In this document: piece by piece, positions 46,877 through 59,368 of the stretch
Numbering within the stretch: the stretch's first letter is position 1
Layout: each line of letters starts with the position of its first letter
Assembly: GCF_001618425.1 (NCBI RefSeq)
Contig: NZ_BDCU01000017.1
Location: 62,001 to 126,000 of the forward strand
Direction: 5' to 3'
Source: Nocardia fusca NBRC 14340
GTDB lineage: Bacteria; Actinomycetota; Actinomycetes; Mycobacteriales; Mycobacteriaceae
Length of the DNA stretch: 64,000 nucleotides
Program-made: the position numbers and the translations under genes
The notes under the pieces: generated by a model
Seen by the model: only the letters and a program-made list of their open reading frames with translations
Told to the model about the DNA's origin: nothing
The model's database searches: none

Positions 46877-47860
46877 TCAGGCGTCGTCGAGAAGTTCCGC
46901 TGTGACCGCCGATTCCGTATCCGGCACCCCGAGCTCCTTCGCCCGCCGGTCGGCCATCGACAGCAATCGTCGAATCCGGCCCGCCACCGCGTCCTTGGTC
47001 ATGGGGGGGTCGGCGAGCTGACCGAGTTCCTCGAGTGAAGCCTGCCGGTGCTCCACCCGCAGCTTCCCCGCCGCGGCCAGATGGTCCGGCACATCCTCGC
47101 CGAGCAGTTCCAGGGCCCGCTCCACCCGGGCGGCCGCAGCCACGGCGGCACGGGCGGAACGGCGCAGGTTCGCGTCGTCGAAGTTGGCGAGCCGATTGGC
47201 GGTGGCGCGGACCTCGCGGCGCATCCGCCGCTCTTCCCAGGTGAGCCGGGTGTCCTGGGCGCCCATCCGGGTGAGCAGGGCGCCGATGGCCTCTCCGTCG
47301 CGGACCACGACCCGATCGGTGCCGCGCACTTCGCGGGCCTTGGCGGAGATCCCGAGCCGCCGGGCGGCACCGACCAGCGCCAGCGCGGCTTCGGGTCCGG
47401 GGCAGCTCACTTCGAGGGCCGAGGAACGGCCGGGCTCGGTGAGCGAGCCGTGCGCCAGGAAGGCGCCGCGCCACGCGGCTTCCGCGTCCGCGACGCTACC
47501 GCCGACGACCTGGGCGGGTAGTCCGCGCACCGGCCGGCCGCGGACGTCCAGCAGGCCGGTCTGCCGGGCCAGGGCCTCGCCCTCTTTCGCGACCCGGACC
47601 ACATAGCGGGAGGATTTGCGCAGGCCACCGGCGCTGAGCACATGCACATCCGACCCGTATCCATAGAGTTCGAAGATCTCCCGCCGTAGCCGCCGGGCGA
47701 TGGAGCCCATATCGACTTCGGCTTCGACTATCACCCGCCCACCGACGATATGGAGGCCGCCGGCGAAACGCAGCAGGGCGGACAGTTCGGCTTTGCGCGC
47801 ACTCACCTGTGTTACGGCGAGCCGGCTCAGCTCGTCTTTCACTTCGGCTGTCATCGCCAC
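46877..47860 (-). CDS. whiA: Sporulation/cell-division regulator WhiA
   Basis: A 327-residue DNA-binding protein with an N-terminal LAGLIDADG-endonuclease-like fold lacking catalysis and a C-terminal [23 protein letters not shown] opens the protein, [17 protein letters not shown] follows, and the HTH ([20 protein letters not shown] with [16 protein letters not shown]) lies at about 270-310. In Streptomyces it activates development genes; non-sporulating actinobacteria retain it. It overlaps the yvcK-like gene by ten bases, and the trio order uvrC-rapZ-yvcK-whiA matches Rv1420-Rv1423. Confidence 0.96.
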   Translation of the reverse strand: MAMTAEVKDELSRLAVTQVSARKAELSALLRFAGGLHIVGGRVIVEAEVDMGSIARRLRREIFELYGYGSDVHVLSAGGLRKSSRYVVRVAKEGEALARQTGLLDVRGRPVRGLPAQVVGGSVADAEAAWRGAFLAHGSLTEPGRSSALEVSCPGPEAALALVGAARRLGISAKAREVRGTDRVVVRDGEAIGALLTRMGAQDTRLTWEERRMRREVRATANRLANFDDANLRRSARAAVAAAARVERALELLGEDVPDHLAAAGKLRVEHRQASLEELGQLADPPMTKDAVAGRIRRLLSMADRRAKELGVPDTESAVTAELLDDA

Positions 47861-48915
47861 GAGACGTGCTCCTTTCCACCCAACCCGGACCGCACATCCT
47901 GACCCATGTGCCGTCCCTCGACTCGAAGCCCCGGCAACTGTGGCCGAGGCCCGTGGATCAGTTGATCCAGTGCGGCGGCGAGCTTTCCGGGGTCGTGCCG
48001 GTCGGTTCCCGCGTCGGCGACATCGGAAAAGACTACTCGCGCCCGTAATTGGCCGGCAGCCCTGGCCACATGCTCACGCTCCCGCCCCTCCGGCACGCAC
48101 CCGGAGTCGACCAGAACCTCGTCGACCGCGAAATCCGGTGCGTGCTGGGACAATACATGGAGATGACGTTCGGCGGAGAACCCCGCGGTCTCACCGGGCT
48201 GCGCGGCGAGGTTCAGGATCAGCACTTTACGCGCCCGGGTGTGGACCAGCGCGTCACGGAGCCCGGGTACGAGCAAATGCGGTATGACACTGGTGAACCA
48301 GGAGCCCGGCCCCAGGATCACCGCGTCCGCGCGTTCGATGGCGGCGGTGGCCTCCGCGCAGGACGGTGGGTCGGCGGGCAGCAGTCGTACCCGCCGCACC
48401 TTGCCCGGCGTCGTGGCGACCGCGACCTGGCCGCGGATGCAGCGGCTCACCCGCGGATCGGCTTCCAGCCCGGATACGTCGGCCTCGATATCCAGCGGGA
48501 TATTCGACATGGGCAGCACCCGTCCGCTGATACCGAGCAGCTCACCCACCTGGTCGAGGGCGGCCACCGGGTCCCCGAGCACCTCGGTGAGCCCGGCGAG
48601 CAGCAGGTTGCCCACCGAATGCCCGGCCAGGGCGCCGGTGCCGCCGAACCGGTGCTGCACGGTCCGGGTGAGTACCCCATCGGCGTCGGCGGCCAGCGCG
48701 GCCAGCGCCATCCGCAGGTCACCGGGCGGTGGCACCCCGAGTTCGGCGCGCAGCCGGCCGGAGGAACCGCCGTCGTCGGCAACCGTCACCACCGCACTGA
48801 TCCGGCGCGTAATGCGCCGGACCGCCGTGAGTGTCGCGTACAGCCCGTGGCCACCACCGAGCGCGGCGACCGCGGGGCCGGACGGGTCGGCGGCCCCGTT
48901 GTCCGCGCGACTCAT
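47851..48915 (-). CDS. Gluconeogenesis factor YvcK/CofD-like protein
   Basis: A 354-residue CofD-like protein. Homologues (YvcK/GlmR, CuvA in mycobacteria) bind UDP-sugars and support cell-wall synthesis on gluconeogenic carbon. Motifs are [20 protein letters not shown] near the start, [28 protein letters not shown], and [16 protein letters not shown] near residue 205. It overlaps both neighbours by a few bases, so rapZ, this gene and whiA are likely translationally coupled. Confidence 0.95.
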   Translation of the reverse strand: MSRADNGAADPSGPAVAALGGGHGLYATLTAVRRITRRISAVVTVADDGGSSGRLRAELGVPPPGDLRMALAALAADADGVLTRTVQHRFGGTGALAGHSVGNLLLAGLTEVLGDPVAALDQVGELLGISGRVLPMSNIPLDIEADVSGLEADPRVSRCIRGQVAVATTPGKVRRVRLLPADPPSCAEATAAIERADAVILGPGSWFTSVIPHLLVPGLRDALVHTRARKVLILNLAAQPGETAGFSAERHLHVLSQHAPDFAVDEVLVDSGCVPEGREREHVARAAGQLRARVVFSDVADAGTDRHDPGKLAAALDQLIHGPRPQLPGLRVEGRHMGQDVRSGLGGKEHVSWR

Positions 48916-49868
48916 TCGCGCCCCAGATCCCGGTGCAGTACCCGTACCGCGTCCACCGGCCCGTCCGCGCCCGCGTCGATCCGGCTACCGGTGATCTTGC
49001 CGAGGGCCTCGGCGATCGCGACGCTGCGATGTCTACCGCCGGTGCAGCCCACTGCGACCGTCATGTAACGCTTCCCCTCTTGGCGATAACCCTGGGTGGT
49101 CAGCTCGATCAGGTGATCACAGGTCCGCAGGTAGTCGTCGGCGCCTGGACGCGACAGCACATAGTCGCTGACCACCGTTTCCTGACCACTGTGCTGCCGA
49201 AGTTCTGGTACCCAGTGCGGGTTGGGCAGGAAACGCACATCCAGCACCATGTCCGCGTCCAGCGGGACACCGTACTTGAATCCGAAGGATTGAACGGTCA
49301 ACTGCAGCGCAGCGGGCGTGCCGCCGCCGTAGACCTCCTCCAGTTTCCGGTGCAACTGGTGGATGGACAGTTCGGTGGTGTCGATGACCACATCGGCGGC
49401 GGCCTTCACTCCCGCGAGCCGGACCCGTTCGGCGGCGATGCCGGCCGACAAGGTCCCCTCGGCGCTGTCGTTCTGCAGCGGATGGCGGCGCCGGGCGAAA
49501 CCGAACCGGCGGATCAGTACATCGTCTGAGGCCTCCAGGAACAGGATGCGGGTGGGGACGCCGCGGGCGCGCAGTTGTTCGGTGACGGCGGACAGGTCCC
49601 CGGTGAAGAACCGGCTGCGCACGTCCATGACGATCGCCAGCCGCAGGATGGGCGGATCGGCCGAGGAACCCAGTTCCACCATGCGGCCGATCAGTTCCGG
49701 CGGCAGATTGTCGGTGACGTACCAGCCCAGGTCCTCGAGTACCCGCGCGGCCGTGCCCCGCCCCGCACCGGACAGGCCGGTCACCATCACGACTTCGACC
49801 GGGGTGCCCGAGCCGGAATCGCTACCCGGCACCACTGTCGTACTGTTGTTCGATTCGACGCGAGTCAT
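48912..49868 (-). CDS. rapZ: RapZ-family nucleotide-binding protein
   Basis: A 318-residue P-loop protein of the RapZ/YvcJ group. The Walker A-like motif MVTGLSGAGRGTAARVLEDL lies near residues 29-48 and carries GR in place of GK, a change seen in this family. VTDNLPPELIGRMVEL and the C-terminal AVGCTGGRHRSVAIAEAL are family signatures. In E. coli RapZ controls GlmZ RNA; in actinobacteria the role is unclear. A 32-residue N-terminal Ser/Thr-rich extension may be dispensable. Confidence 0.95.
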   Translation of the reverse strand: MTRVESNNSTTVVPGSDSGSGTPVEVVMVTGLSGAGRGTAARVLEDLGWYVTDNLPPELIGRMVELGSSADPPILRLAIVMDVRSRFFTGDLSAVTEQLRARGVPTRILFLEASDDVLIRRFGFARRRHPLQNDSAEGTLSAGIAAERVRLAGVKAAADVVIDTTELSIHQLHRKLEEVYGGGTPAALQLTVQSFGFKYGVPLDADMVLDVRFLPNPHWVPELRQHSGQETVVSDYVLSRPGADDYLRTCDHLIELTTQGYRQEGKRYMTVAVGCTGGRHRSVAIAEALGKITGSRIDAGADGPVDAVRVLHRDLGRE

Positions 49869-50011
49869 GTACCACCCGGATCTTGTTCGGGAATTGCGTT
49901 TCGGTCACCCAGCTGTAGGTCGGCGCCCCGGAAACTGTCGCGGGACGCAGGAACAAACGTACGTGACCGGCGCCGGTCGCCGCGCAGTTGCCGCGGCCGC
50001 CGCGCCGGAGG

Positions 50012-52072
50012 CTATCGCTCGTGCAGGGCCTCGAGTACCGCCTCCGCGGTGGCGCGGCCGATACCCGGTACCTCGATGATCTCCTCGACGGTGGCCTCTT
50101 TGAGTCGCGCGACCGAACCGAAATGGGTCACCAGCGCGGTCCGCCGGGTCTCCCCGAGGCCGCGGACCGCGTCCAGCGCCGACGCCGTCATCCGCCGCGA
50201 CCGTTTGCTGCGGTGGAAGGTGATAGCGAAGCGGTGGGCTTCGTCACGCACCCGCTGCAGCAGGTAGAGGGCCTCGCTGGTGCGCGGCAACACCACCGGG
50301 TCGGGTTCGCCGGGAACCCACACCTCTTCCAGCCGTTTGGCCAGGCCCACCACGGCGATATCGGTGATGCCGAACTCCTCGAGCACTTCCGCCGCGGCCG
50401 CCACCTGCGGCGCGCCGCCGTCGACGACGTAGAGGTTGGGCGGATAGGCGAACCTGCGCGGCCGGCCGGTCTTCGGGTCGATACCGGGCCGGGTCACGAT
50501 CTCCGCGTCGGCCTCCGCACCGGCCGGGCCGGCGCCGTCGTCCGGCGGCGGCGTACCGAATTCGGGCACCTGGGCCGACCCCGCGAGATCGGCCTGCTCG
50601 GTGGCATCGCGCTCCCGGCGCAGCCGGGCGAACCGGCGCCGGGTCACCTCGGCGATACTGGCCACATCGTCGGAGCGCCCCTCGCCGGCGGCCTCCCGGA
50701 TCGCGTAGTGGCGATAGTCGGACTTCTTGGGCAGCCCGTCCTCGAAGACCACCAGCGAGGCCACCACGTCGGTGCCCTGCACATGGCTGATGTCCACACA
50801 TTCGATACGCAGCGGCGCGGTATCGAGGTCGAGGGCGTCCTGGATGTCCTGTAACGCCACCGAGCGCGAGGTCAGGTCGCCGGCGCGGCGGAGTTTGTGC
50901 TGGGCCAGCGCCTCCTTCGCGTTACGCGCCACCGTCTCGGCAAGGGCTTTCTTGTCGCCGCGCTGCGGTACCCGCAACCGCACCGATGCGCCGCGCAGGG
51001 TCGACAGCCAGCGCTGGACCTCCTCGGCATCGGCCGGGAGTTCGGGGACCAGCACCTCGCGCGGTACCACCGCCGCGGCCTGGTCACCCGCGGTCTGCTC
51101 GGCCACGGCGGTCTGCTCCGCGTAGAACTGGGTGAGGAACTGTTCCACCAGCGCGGCCAGCTCACCGCCCTGCTCCGGGGTATCGGCCGCATCGCCGGAT
51201 TTGTCGACCACCCAGCCACGCTGCCCGCGCACCCGGCCGTCTCGGACATGGAAGATCTGCACGGCGACCTCCAGGTCGTCCCCGGCGAAGGCGATCACAT
51301 CGGCGTCGGTGCCGTCGCCCAGCACGACGGCCTGTTTCTCCAGTGCCCGGCGCAGGGCCTGCACATCGTCGCGCAGCCGGGCGGCGTTCTCGAAATCGAG
51401 GTCCTCGGCGGCCGCCTGCATCCGGCGTTCCAGGTCCTTGACCATCCGATCGGTGCGGCCCGCCAGGAAATCGCAGAAATCGTCGACGATCTGCCGGTGC
51501 TCGGCGGCGGAGACGCGGCCCACACACGGGGCCGAGCACTTATCGATGTAGCCGAGCAGACAGGGGCGGCCCATCTGGCTGTGCCGTTTGAACACTCCGG
51601 CCGAGCAGGTCCGGGCGGGGAAGACACGCAACAGCAGATCGAGAGTCTCCCGGATCGCCCAGGCGTGGGCATAGGGGCCGAAATAGCGCACCCCCTTCTT
51701 CCGGGCACCCCGGTAGACGAACAGCCGCGGGTACTCCTCGTTCAGCGTGACCGCCAGTACGGGATAGGACTTGTCGTCGCGATAGCGGACGTTGAACCGC
51801 GGATCGAACTCCTTGATCCAGTTGTACTCGAGCTGCAGCGCTTCCACCTCGGTGGAGACCACGGTCCATTCCACGCTCGCGGCGGTGGTGACCATCTGGC
51901 GGGTACGCGGATGCAGGGCGGCGATATCGGCGAAGTACGAGTTGAGCCGATTGCGCAGGCTTTTCGCCTTGCCGACATAGATGACCCGGCCGTAGGAGTC
52001 CCGGAACTTGTAGACACCGGGTTCGAGCGGAATGGAGCCGGGCTGCGGCCGGTACGTCGCGGGATCTGCCAC
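50012..52072 (-). CDS. uvrC: Excinuclease ABC subunit UvrC
   Basis: Nucleotide excision repair nuclease of 686 residues. The GIY-YIG domain is at about 18-95 ([20 protein letters not shown]), a cysteine cluster reads [15 protein letters not shown], the UVR domain lies at about 205-240, the RNase H-like domain contains [20 protein letters not shown], and paired helix-hairpin-helix motifs end the protein. An insertion of about 40 residues ([18 protein letters not shown]) precedes the last catalytic part. GTG 52072 is chosen; a TACGCT box ends six bases before it. Longer frames upstream are rejected. Confidence 0.97.
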   Translation of the reverse strand: MADPATYRPQPGSIPLEPGVYKFRDSYGRVIYVGKAKSLRNRLNSYFADIAALHPRTRQMVTTAASVEWTVVSTEVEALQLEYNWIKEFDPRFNVRYRDDKSYPVLAVTLNEEYPRLFVYRGARKKGVRYFGPYAHAWAIRETLDLLLRVFPARTCSAGVFKRHSQMGRPCLLGYIDKCSAPCVGRVSAAEHRQIVDDFCDFLAGRTDRMVKDLERRMQAAAEDLDFENAARLRDDVQALRRALEKQAVVLGDGTDADVIAFAGDDLEVAVQIFHVRDGRVRGQRGWVVDKSGDAADTPEQGGELAALVEQFLTQFYAEQTAVAEQTAGDQAAAVVPREVLVPELPADAEEVQRWLSTLRGASVRLRVPQRGDKKALAETVARNAKEALAQHKLRRAGDLTSRSVALQDIQDALDLDTAPLRIECVDISHVQGTDVVASLVVFEDGLPKKSDYRHYAIREAAGEGRSDDVASIAEVTRRRFARLRRERDATEQADLAGSAQVPEFGTPPPDDGAGPAGAEADAEIVTRPGIDPKTGRPRRFAYPPNLYVVDGGAPQVAAAAEVLEEFGITDIAVVGLAKRLEEVWVPGEPDPVVLPRTSEALYLLQRVRDEAHRFAITFHRSKRSRRMTASALDAVRGLGETRRTALVTHFGSVARLKEATVEEIIEVPGIGRATAEAVLEALHER

Positions 52073-52289
52073 GTATCCAGCGTAGTAGCGGCGTCGGACA
52101 CATCCGGCCGCCGGTCGGCACGGGCCGCTCGCACACCGGCGACCCGGCGCGGCGGCGCCGCCGGGCCCGCCGCGGCCCACCTCGTGCGCCGGCGCCGCCG
52201 GTATCCGCCATCCGGCCCCGCACGGCCCGCTTCCCCCACGCGGGGCGAGTTCGGCAGCCGCGGTCGCCGTGTCCCGCTACAGTTCGAAT

Positions 52290-54242
52290 ATGCGCCCGAT
52301 ACAACGGATTCGGTACGCGCTGACGGTGACGGCGCTGCTCGTGGCAGGCTCGCTCAGCGGATGCTCGGACAACACCGGGGCCGCGGGGCCCTGTACCCCG
52401 GCACCGAACGGCACCCCGGTGACCGCCGCGCCGGCCGCGGGTTCGGCTGCCCCCACCTCGCGCGACCTGGCGACCAACCCGGAGATCGCCTCGGGCTACC
52501 GCAGCGAGATGACCGCCGTCCGCACCAGCGGCTACGCCGTATCCACCGCGAACTCGCACGCCACGCGCGCCGCCTGCGAGGTGCTCCGGGCCGGCGGCAC
52601 CGCGGCGGACGCGCTGATCACCGCGCAGACCGTGCTGGGGCTCACCGAACCGCAGGCGTCGGGCCTGGGCGGTGGCGCGTTCCTGCTCTATTACGACGCG
52701 GAACACGAGACGCTGGACGCCTACGACGGCCGGGAGACCGCACCGGCCGCAGCCACCGAGAACTACCTGCGCTGGATCAGCGATACCGACCGCACCGAAC
52801 CGAAACCGGACACCCGCGCCAGCGGGCGCTCCATCGGGGTGCCGGGGGTGGTCCGGATGCTCGAGCTGGCGCATACCGAGCACGGCCACATTCCGTGGCG
52901 GGAACTGTTCGATCCCGCCGTGGCGATGGCGGACCAAGGGTTCGAGATCAGTCCCCGGCTGGCCGGGCAGATCGCGGACTCCGCGGCCGAACTGGCCCGG
53001 GACCCGGCGGCGGCCGAGTACTTCCTGAACCCGGACGGTTCTCCCAAGGCGGCGGGCACGGTCCTCACCAACCCCGCCCTGTCGAAGACCCTCACCACGG
53101 TGGCCACCGAGGGCGCGGAGGGCTTCTACACCGGGCCGATCGCCGAGGATATCGTCGCCGCGGCCGCCGCACGGGCGGGCGGGCGCACCCCGGGGCTCCT
53201 GGAAGCCGCGGACCTCGACTCCTACCGCGCGGTGAAGCGCACCCCGTTGTGCACCGGCTACCGCGCGCACGAGATCTGCGGGATGCCCGGGCCGTCCTCC
53301 GGCGGCATCACGGTGGCGGCCACGCTCGGCATCCTGGAGAACTTCGATCTTCCGGCCCTGCCGCCACAGAAGGTCGACCGTAACGGCGGTGTCCCGCAGG
53401 CCGAGGCCGTGCACCTCATCGCCGAGGCCGAACGGCTCGCCTACGCCGACCGGGACAAATTCGTCGCCGATCCCGATTACGTTCCGCTGCCCGGAAATTC
53501 ACCGGAGACGCTGGTGAACCCGGAGTACCTGGACAAACGCGCCGAACTCATCGACCCACGCCGGAGCATGGGCACCGCGCAGCCCGGTGATTTCGGGGCA
53601 GCGCCGGTGGGTATCGGCCCCCAGCAGCCCGAACACGGCACCAGCCATATCTCGGTGGTCGACTCCTACGGCAATGCCGCGGCCATGACCACCACGGTGG
53701 AATCGGCCTTCGGTTCCTTCCACATGGTCGACGGATTCCTGCTGAACAACCAGCTCACCGATTTCGCGACCGATCCGCTCGGCGCCGACGGGAAGCCGGT
53801 CGCCAACCGGATCGAACCGGGAAAGCGGCCGCGCAGTTCCATGAGCCCGACCCTGGTGTTCGAGCAGGGCAACGACTCCGAGCGGGGCGAGCTCACCCAT
53901 GTGGTCGGCTCGCCGGGCGGCTCGGTCATCATCCAATTCGTGGTGAAAACCCTTGTCGGCATGCTGGATTGGGGTCTTGATCCGCAGCAGGCGGTCTCCG
54001 CGCCGGCCGTCGGCGCCGCGAATACGCCCGTCACCAACGTGGGCGGCGAGCATCCGGCGATCGACGCACGCGACGACGGCGTCCACGACCCCCTCGTCAC
54101 CCGGCTGCGCGAACGGGGCCATCAGATCTCGGTGGCCCCGCAGACCAGCGGGCTCAGTGTGCTCGGCCGCGACGGTGACAACAGCTGGATCGGCGGGGCC
54201 GACCCCCGGCGCGAAGGCGAGGTCCTCGGCGATACGCGGTGA
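52290..54242 (+). CDS. ggt: Gamma-glutamyltransferase, lipoprotein
   Basis: Secreted Ntn-hydrolase that cleaves gamma-glutamyl bonds of glutathione-like compounds; 650 residues before autoprocessing. The signal peptide RIRYALTVTALLVAGSLSGC has a clean lipobox with C25, predicting a lipid anchor. The self-cleavage and nucleophilic threonine is T451 in EHGTSHISVVDSYGN. QASGLGGGAFLLYYD, RETAPAAA and GSPGGSVIIQFVVKTL are typical. ATG 52290 is six bases from a TACAGT box; a slightly longer in-frame start at 52269 would spoil the signal peptide. A strong hairpin follows. Confidence 0.93.
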   Translation: MRPIQRIRYALTVTALLVAGSLSGCSDNTGAAGPCTPAPNGTPVTAAPAAGSAAPTSRDLATNPEIASGYRSEMTAVRTSGYAVSTANSHATRAACEVLRAGGTAADALITAQTVLGLTEPQASGLGGGAFLLYYDAEHETLDAYDGRETAPAAATENYLRWISDTDRTEPKPDTRASGRSIGVPGVVRMLELAHTEHGHIPWRELFDPAVAMADQGFEISPRLAGQIADSAAELARDPAAAEYFLNPDGSPKAAGTVLTNPALSKTLTTVATEGAEGFYTGPIAEDIVAAAAARAGGRTPGLLEAADLDSYRAVKRTPLCTGYRAHEICGMPGPSSGGITVAATLGILENFDLPALPPQKVDRNGGVPQAEAVHLIAEAERLAYADRDKFVADPDYVPLPGNSPETLVNPEYLDKRAELIDPRRSMGTAQPGDFGAAPVGIGPQQPEHGTSHISVVDSYGNAAAMTTTVESAFGSFHMVDGFLLNNQLTDFATDPLGADGKPVANRIEPGKRPRSSMSPTLVFEQGNDSERGELTHVVGSPGGSVIIQFVVKTLVGMLDWGLDPQQAVSAPAVGAANTPVTNVGGEHPAIDARDDGVHDPLVTRLRERGHQISVAPQTSGLSVLGRDGDNSWIGGADPRREGEVLGDTR

Positions 54243-54257
54243 ACCACGCCGCGCTGT

Positions 54258-54286
54258 GGCGGCTCACCCGCGCCGGGTGAGCCGCC
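54258..54286 (+). terminator. Hairpin terminator after ggt
   Basis: A 12-bp perfect stem GGCGGCTCACCC/GGGTGAGCCGCC with a 5-nt loop starts 16 bases after the ggt stop. There is no U-tract. Confidence 0.8.
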
Positions 54287-54314
54287 GCGCCGTATCCGGT
54301 GGTCCCCTGGTGTC

Positions 54315-55661
54315 ATGCCGAGCACCGATACCGCCGGGCTGTCCCGGGCCGAACTCGCCACCCTGGCGGCCGACGCGTTCGTCTACGGTTTCCCGCTCGT
54401 CTACGACCTCCGGCAGATCGCGCGGTTCATCGGAGAAGGGGTAGGCGGCCTGCCGCCGACCCCGCTCAACGTGTTCGGCCATGCCACCGCGCTGGCCGGG
54501 CCGCAGGACACCTTCGTCTCCATCAACAACGACACCGTCTATTCGATCGCGAATGTCTCCACCGCGGCCGGCCCGGTGCGCTTGGACATACCGGATACGG
54601 CGGGCCGCTACTACGTGATGCAGTTCGTCGACGCCTGGACGAACAACTTCGCCTATATCGGTCATCGCGCCACCGGCACTCTCCCGGGGGCGTATCTGCT
54701 GGTCGCGCCCGGCTGGGACGGTATGCCCCCGGAGGGCGTCACCGTCATCGAGTTCCCGACCACAGTCGCCACCATCGTGGGCCGGTGGGCCGTGGACGGG
54801 GAGTCGGATCTACCGGCAGTCCGCGCCCTCCAGAACGCCCTGCACCTCATGCCGACCGCGGCCGCCCCAGACCTGCCCGCCCCCGCGCCGGGGGTCCCGG
54901 AAGATCTGCGTTTCTTCGAAGAGCTCCGCGTCGGTATCCGGGCCTTCCCGCCCGCCGACCGTGACCGCCGCTACCAGCGGCGTTACGAGCCGCTGGGGTT
55001 GCTGGACGCCGATACGCCCTACACCGATCTCGACCCGGAACGGGCGTCGGCACTGCGGGAGGGCCTCGCGGTCGGCAAGGAGCGCCTCGAGACGGCCGCG
55101 ACCCACAGCAGCGCGCCGCGGCAGAACGGCTGGAATCTGACCTATCACCTCTTCGACTACAACCTGGATTTCTTCGGCGTCGGCGCCCTCGACGATCCGC
55201 ACTGGAAACTCCCCGACGACCCGGACCGCTATCTGCTGCGTGCGGGCGCGGCCCGCGCCGGACTCTGGGGCAACCACGGCTACGAGGCCGCTTACGCGGT
55301 GGCCTTCACCGACGGCGACGACCGGCCGCTGCACGGCTCCCACCGTTACGAGGTGCGCTTCACCGAGCCACCACCCTGCGGGGCATTCTGGTCGTTGACC
55401 ATGTACGACACCCCGGATTTCTTCCTGGTCGAGAACCCGATCGGACGCTACTCGCTGGGTGACCGGACGCCCGGTCTGCGGACGGAGGACGGATCGCTGA
55501 CCGTGGTGGTGCAGCACGACGAACCCACCGATCCGCAGCGGCGGGCCAACTGGCTACCCGCTCCGGCCGGCCCGTTCCGGCCGATGCTGCGTATCTACGA
55601 ACCGCGCGACGCCGTTTTCGACGGCAGCTACCAGCTGCCGCCGATCGTCCGGGTGGAGTAG
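54315..55661 (+). CDS. DUF1254/DUF1214 family protein
   Basis: A 448-residue protein of unknown function. The N-terminal DUF1254 domain begins LAADAFVYGFPLVYDLRQIA and includes NNDTVYSIANVSTAAGPVRL; the C-terminal DUF1214 domain contains LWGNHGYEAAYAVAFTDGDD, FWSLTMYDTPDFFLVENPIG and RANWLPAPAGPFRPMLRIYEP (in parts). No signal peptide is visible, although many relatives are exported. The start ATG 54315 is 28 bases past the ggt terminator. It converges on the PH-like gene with a hairpin between. Confidence 0.88.
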   Translation: MPSTDTAGLSRAELATLAADAFVYGFPLVYDLRQIARFIGEGVGGLPPTPLNVFGHATALAGPQDTFVSINNDTVYSIANVSTAAGPVRLDIPDTAGRYYVMQFVDAWTNNFAYIGHRATGTLPGAYLLVAPGWDGMPPEGVTVIEFPTTVATIVGRWAVDGESDLPAVRALQNALHLMPTAAAPDLPAPAPGVPEDLRFFEELRVGIRAFPPADRDRRYQRRYEPLGLLDADTPYTDLDPERASALREGLAVGKERLETAATHSSAPRQNGWNLTYHLFDYNLDFFGVGALDDPHWKLPDDPDRYLLRAGAARAGLWGNHGYEAAYAVAFTDGDDRPLHGSHRYEVRFTEPPPCGAFWSLTMYDTPDFFLVENPIGRYSLGDRTPGLRTEDGSLTVVVQHDEPTDPQRRANWLPAPAGPFRPMLRIYEPRDAVFDGSYQLPPIVRVE

Positions 55662-55663
55662 TC

Positions 55664-55680
55664 GCCCGTCGCCGACGGGC
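55664..55680. terminator. Small hairpin after the DUF1254 gene
   Basis: GCCCGTC-GCC-GACGGGC, a 7-bp perfect stem, directly follows the stop codon in the 89-bp convergent gap. Confidence 0.55.
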
Positions 55681-55750
55681 CCACGAGACCCGGCAGCGGC
55701 CGGGACACGGCAGGCGATACGGCTCGTCCGGAGCCGGGCACCGGGCCCGG

Positions 55751-56251
55751 TCAGTCCGGCGGGGCGTATTTGACGCCGAGGTCGCGGAGCCGGTCCAGGG
55801 CCGCTGCGGCGTGCTCACCGTCGTTGGATCGCACCGCCAGCATCGGGACGTAATCGTCGTTCACCAGTTCGAGCCGAGCCCACGCCTTACGGTCCGGGAA
55901 CGTCACACCACGGATATGCTTCCATTCGAACTCGTTGTCTCCGAGCACATTCCGGACCACGACCCCGCGCCGGCCGGCCCGCACGCGCGGGCGGGTGAGC
56001 AGTAGGACGGCCGCAGCGCCGAAGATCCCGATGCACGCCATCGCGAACTGATCGACCACCCGGAAGTTGACCCCGGTGTAGTCGGTCCGCAGGAAGACGC
56101 CGAACAGTACGAAGGCCACCACCAGGAGCACCGCGACGATCACCGCCGTGCGACGCGACTTCCGCGGGCGTACCTCCAGCTCCCATTCGGGAGAGCCGCC
56201 CGAGTCACCGCCGGAGGCTTCCCCCCGGCGCCAGATCCGTACGACCGGCAC
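55751..56251 (-). CDS. PH-domain-like membrane protein next to ribH
   Basis: A 166-residue protein in the position of Rv1417. Two hydrophobic helices (about 35-54 and 68-86) are followed by a soluble PH-like domain: RAGRRGVVVRNVLGDNEFEW, HIRGVTFPDRKAWARLELV, MLAVRSNDGEHAAAALDRL. It is probably anchored in the membrane, with the C-terminal domain in the cytosol. Function unknown. The GTG start at 56251 is three bases after the ribH stop, so it is part of the rib operon. Confidence 0.85.
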   Translation of the reverse strand: MPVVRIWRRGEASGGDSGGSPEWELEVRPRKSRRTAVIVAVLLVVAFVLFGVFLRTDYTGVNFRVVDQFAMACIGIFGAAAVLLLTRPRVRAGRRGVVVRNVLGDNEFEWKHIRGVTFPDRKAWARLELVNDDYVPMLAVRSNDGEHAAAALDRLRDLGVKYAPPD

Positions 56252-56254
56252 GGC

Positions 56255-58007
<1,753 letters not shown>

Positions 58008-58085
58008 GTCTGTAATGCTCCATCTCGATAGGTCCCCGATCACACTACTGGGTCTGTTCGGCCGGTTCGGGCGCGGCCGCAGTCA

Positions 58086-58706
58086 TCAACCGCGCTGCTG
58101 GAGGCGCTCGACGTACTTGGCGATCACATCGACCTCGAGGTTCACGACGGTCCCGGGGGTGGATGCGCCCAGATCGGTGAGACTCAGCGTGGTCGGGATG
58201 AGCGAGACCTCGAACCAATCCCGGTTGCCGTCGGCGGCCGGTGTGTCGGCCCGGCCCAGCCCGGAGACGGTGAGCGAAATGCCGTTCACGGTGATGGAGC
58301 CCTTCTCGACCACGTACCGGGCGATCGCGTCGGGCAGCGAGATCCGGACCACTTCCCAGTTGTCCTCCGGGGTCCGGGCCAGGATGGTGCCGGTGCCGTC
58401 CACATGCCCCTGGACGATATGGCCCCCGAGCCGGCTGTTCACCGCGGCCGCGCGCTCCAGATTGACCCGCGAACCCGGTTCCAGACCGCCGATACTCGAC
58501 CGGCGCAGCGTTTCGCCCATGACATCGACGGTGAACGCGTCGTCGACGACGTCGACGACGGTCAGACAGACACCGTTGACCGCGATCGAATCTCCGTGTC
58601 CGGCATCGGAGGTGACCACTTTTCCGCGGATCGTCAGCCGCGCCGCGTCGGCGGATTGTTCGCGGGCGACGATTTCGCCCAGTTCCTCGACGATGCCCGT
58701 GAACAT
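58086..58706 (-). CDS. ribC: Riboflavin synthase alpha subunit
   Basis: Forms riboflavin from two lumazine molecules; 206 residues made of two lumazine-binding repeats. The N-terminus MFTGIVEELGEIVARE is invariant in the family. Each barrel repeat carries GxSIAVNGVCLTV- and SITVNGISLTV-type motifs, with GHIVQGHVDGTG between. It is the first gene of ribC-ribBA-ribH. No FMN riboswitch pattern is visible upstream, and ribD/ribG is absent from this locus. Confidence 0.97.
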   Translation of the reverse strand: MFTGIVEELGEIVAREQSADAARLTIRGKVVTSDAGHGDSIAVNGVCLTVVDVVDDAFTVDVMGETLRRSSIGGLEPGSRVNLERAAAVNSRLGGHIVQGHVDGTGTILARTPEDNWEVVRISLPDAIARYVVEKGSITVNGISLTVSGLGRADTPAADGNRDWFEVSLIPTTLSLTDLGASTPGTVVNLEVDVIAKYVERLQQRG

Positions 58707-59368
58707 GTCTTCTCCCGTTCGCGTCGGTGTTCCGCATACGGAACGGCGGGAGTGGTACCGAGTATTCCCAGTTCGCCGTCCACGACCAGACTAGTTCCCG
58801 CCCCCCGGCCCGGCCATGACGCGGACCACCCTGCGGGAGCGCCTGGTCGGGCGGCCGCGGCACCGCGGGAGGCGATCCGGAAATTTTCCGATCGAGAGAT
58901 GGCGGTCACATTCGGCCGGCATTCGCTCATACCACTTCCGACGGGCCGCGATCCGGTCCGGACCGGACTCACTCGCCCTCTCTTTGCCCCACCGATACCG
59001 CATCGAAACCCGAAATGTTTCTCGATTTGCACGCTCACAGCGGCTGACGCAATATTGTGAGGTGACCGGTTCACCCACCTCGACCACCCCGCGGTGCGGC
59101 CCGGCGCAGTATTCGTACGAGGACGGCCACCGCCGCGGAACACCGTGCGCCACAAGCCATCACGACAACTGGATCCGCCCACGACAGCTCGGGCCGGGGA
59201 GACCCCGCACCGCCGCGGTGATCCAGCGTCTCTCGGCGCGGCGACAGTGTTGTCCGGGCACCGGATCCCTGCGGTGACCACACCCGTCGGATCCGTGCGA
59301 CATCCGCCCCGGTGGATGCCCGCGCCCCGGCCGGGCACACCACCACTCCTCGAGGAAGCCGAACCGCT
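58707..59368. other. 662-bp interval upstream of ribC without a recognised gene
   Basis: It should contain the ribC promoter and perhaps that of the gene at 59369. I see no RFN (FMN riboswitch) element, no tRNA and no credible protein frame; the open frames are arginine-rich shadows. In Mtb the equivalent space carries ribG, p55 and lprG. Confidence 0.6.

Noticed and set aside
58707..59368. FMN riboswitch upstream of ribC
   Set aside because: None of the conserved RFN segments is visible on either strand.
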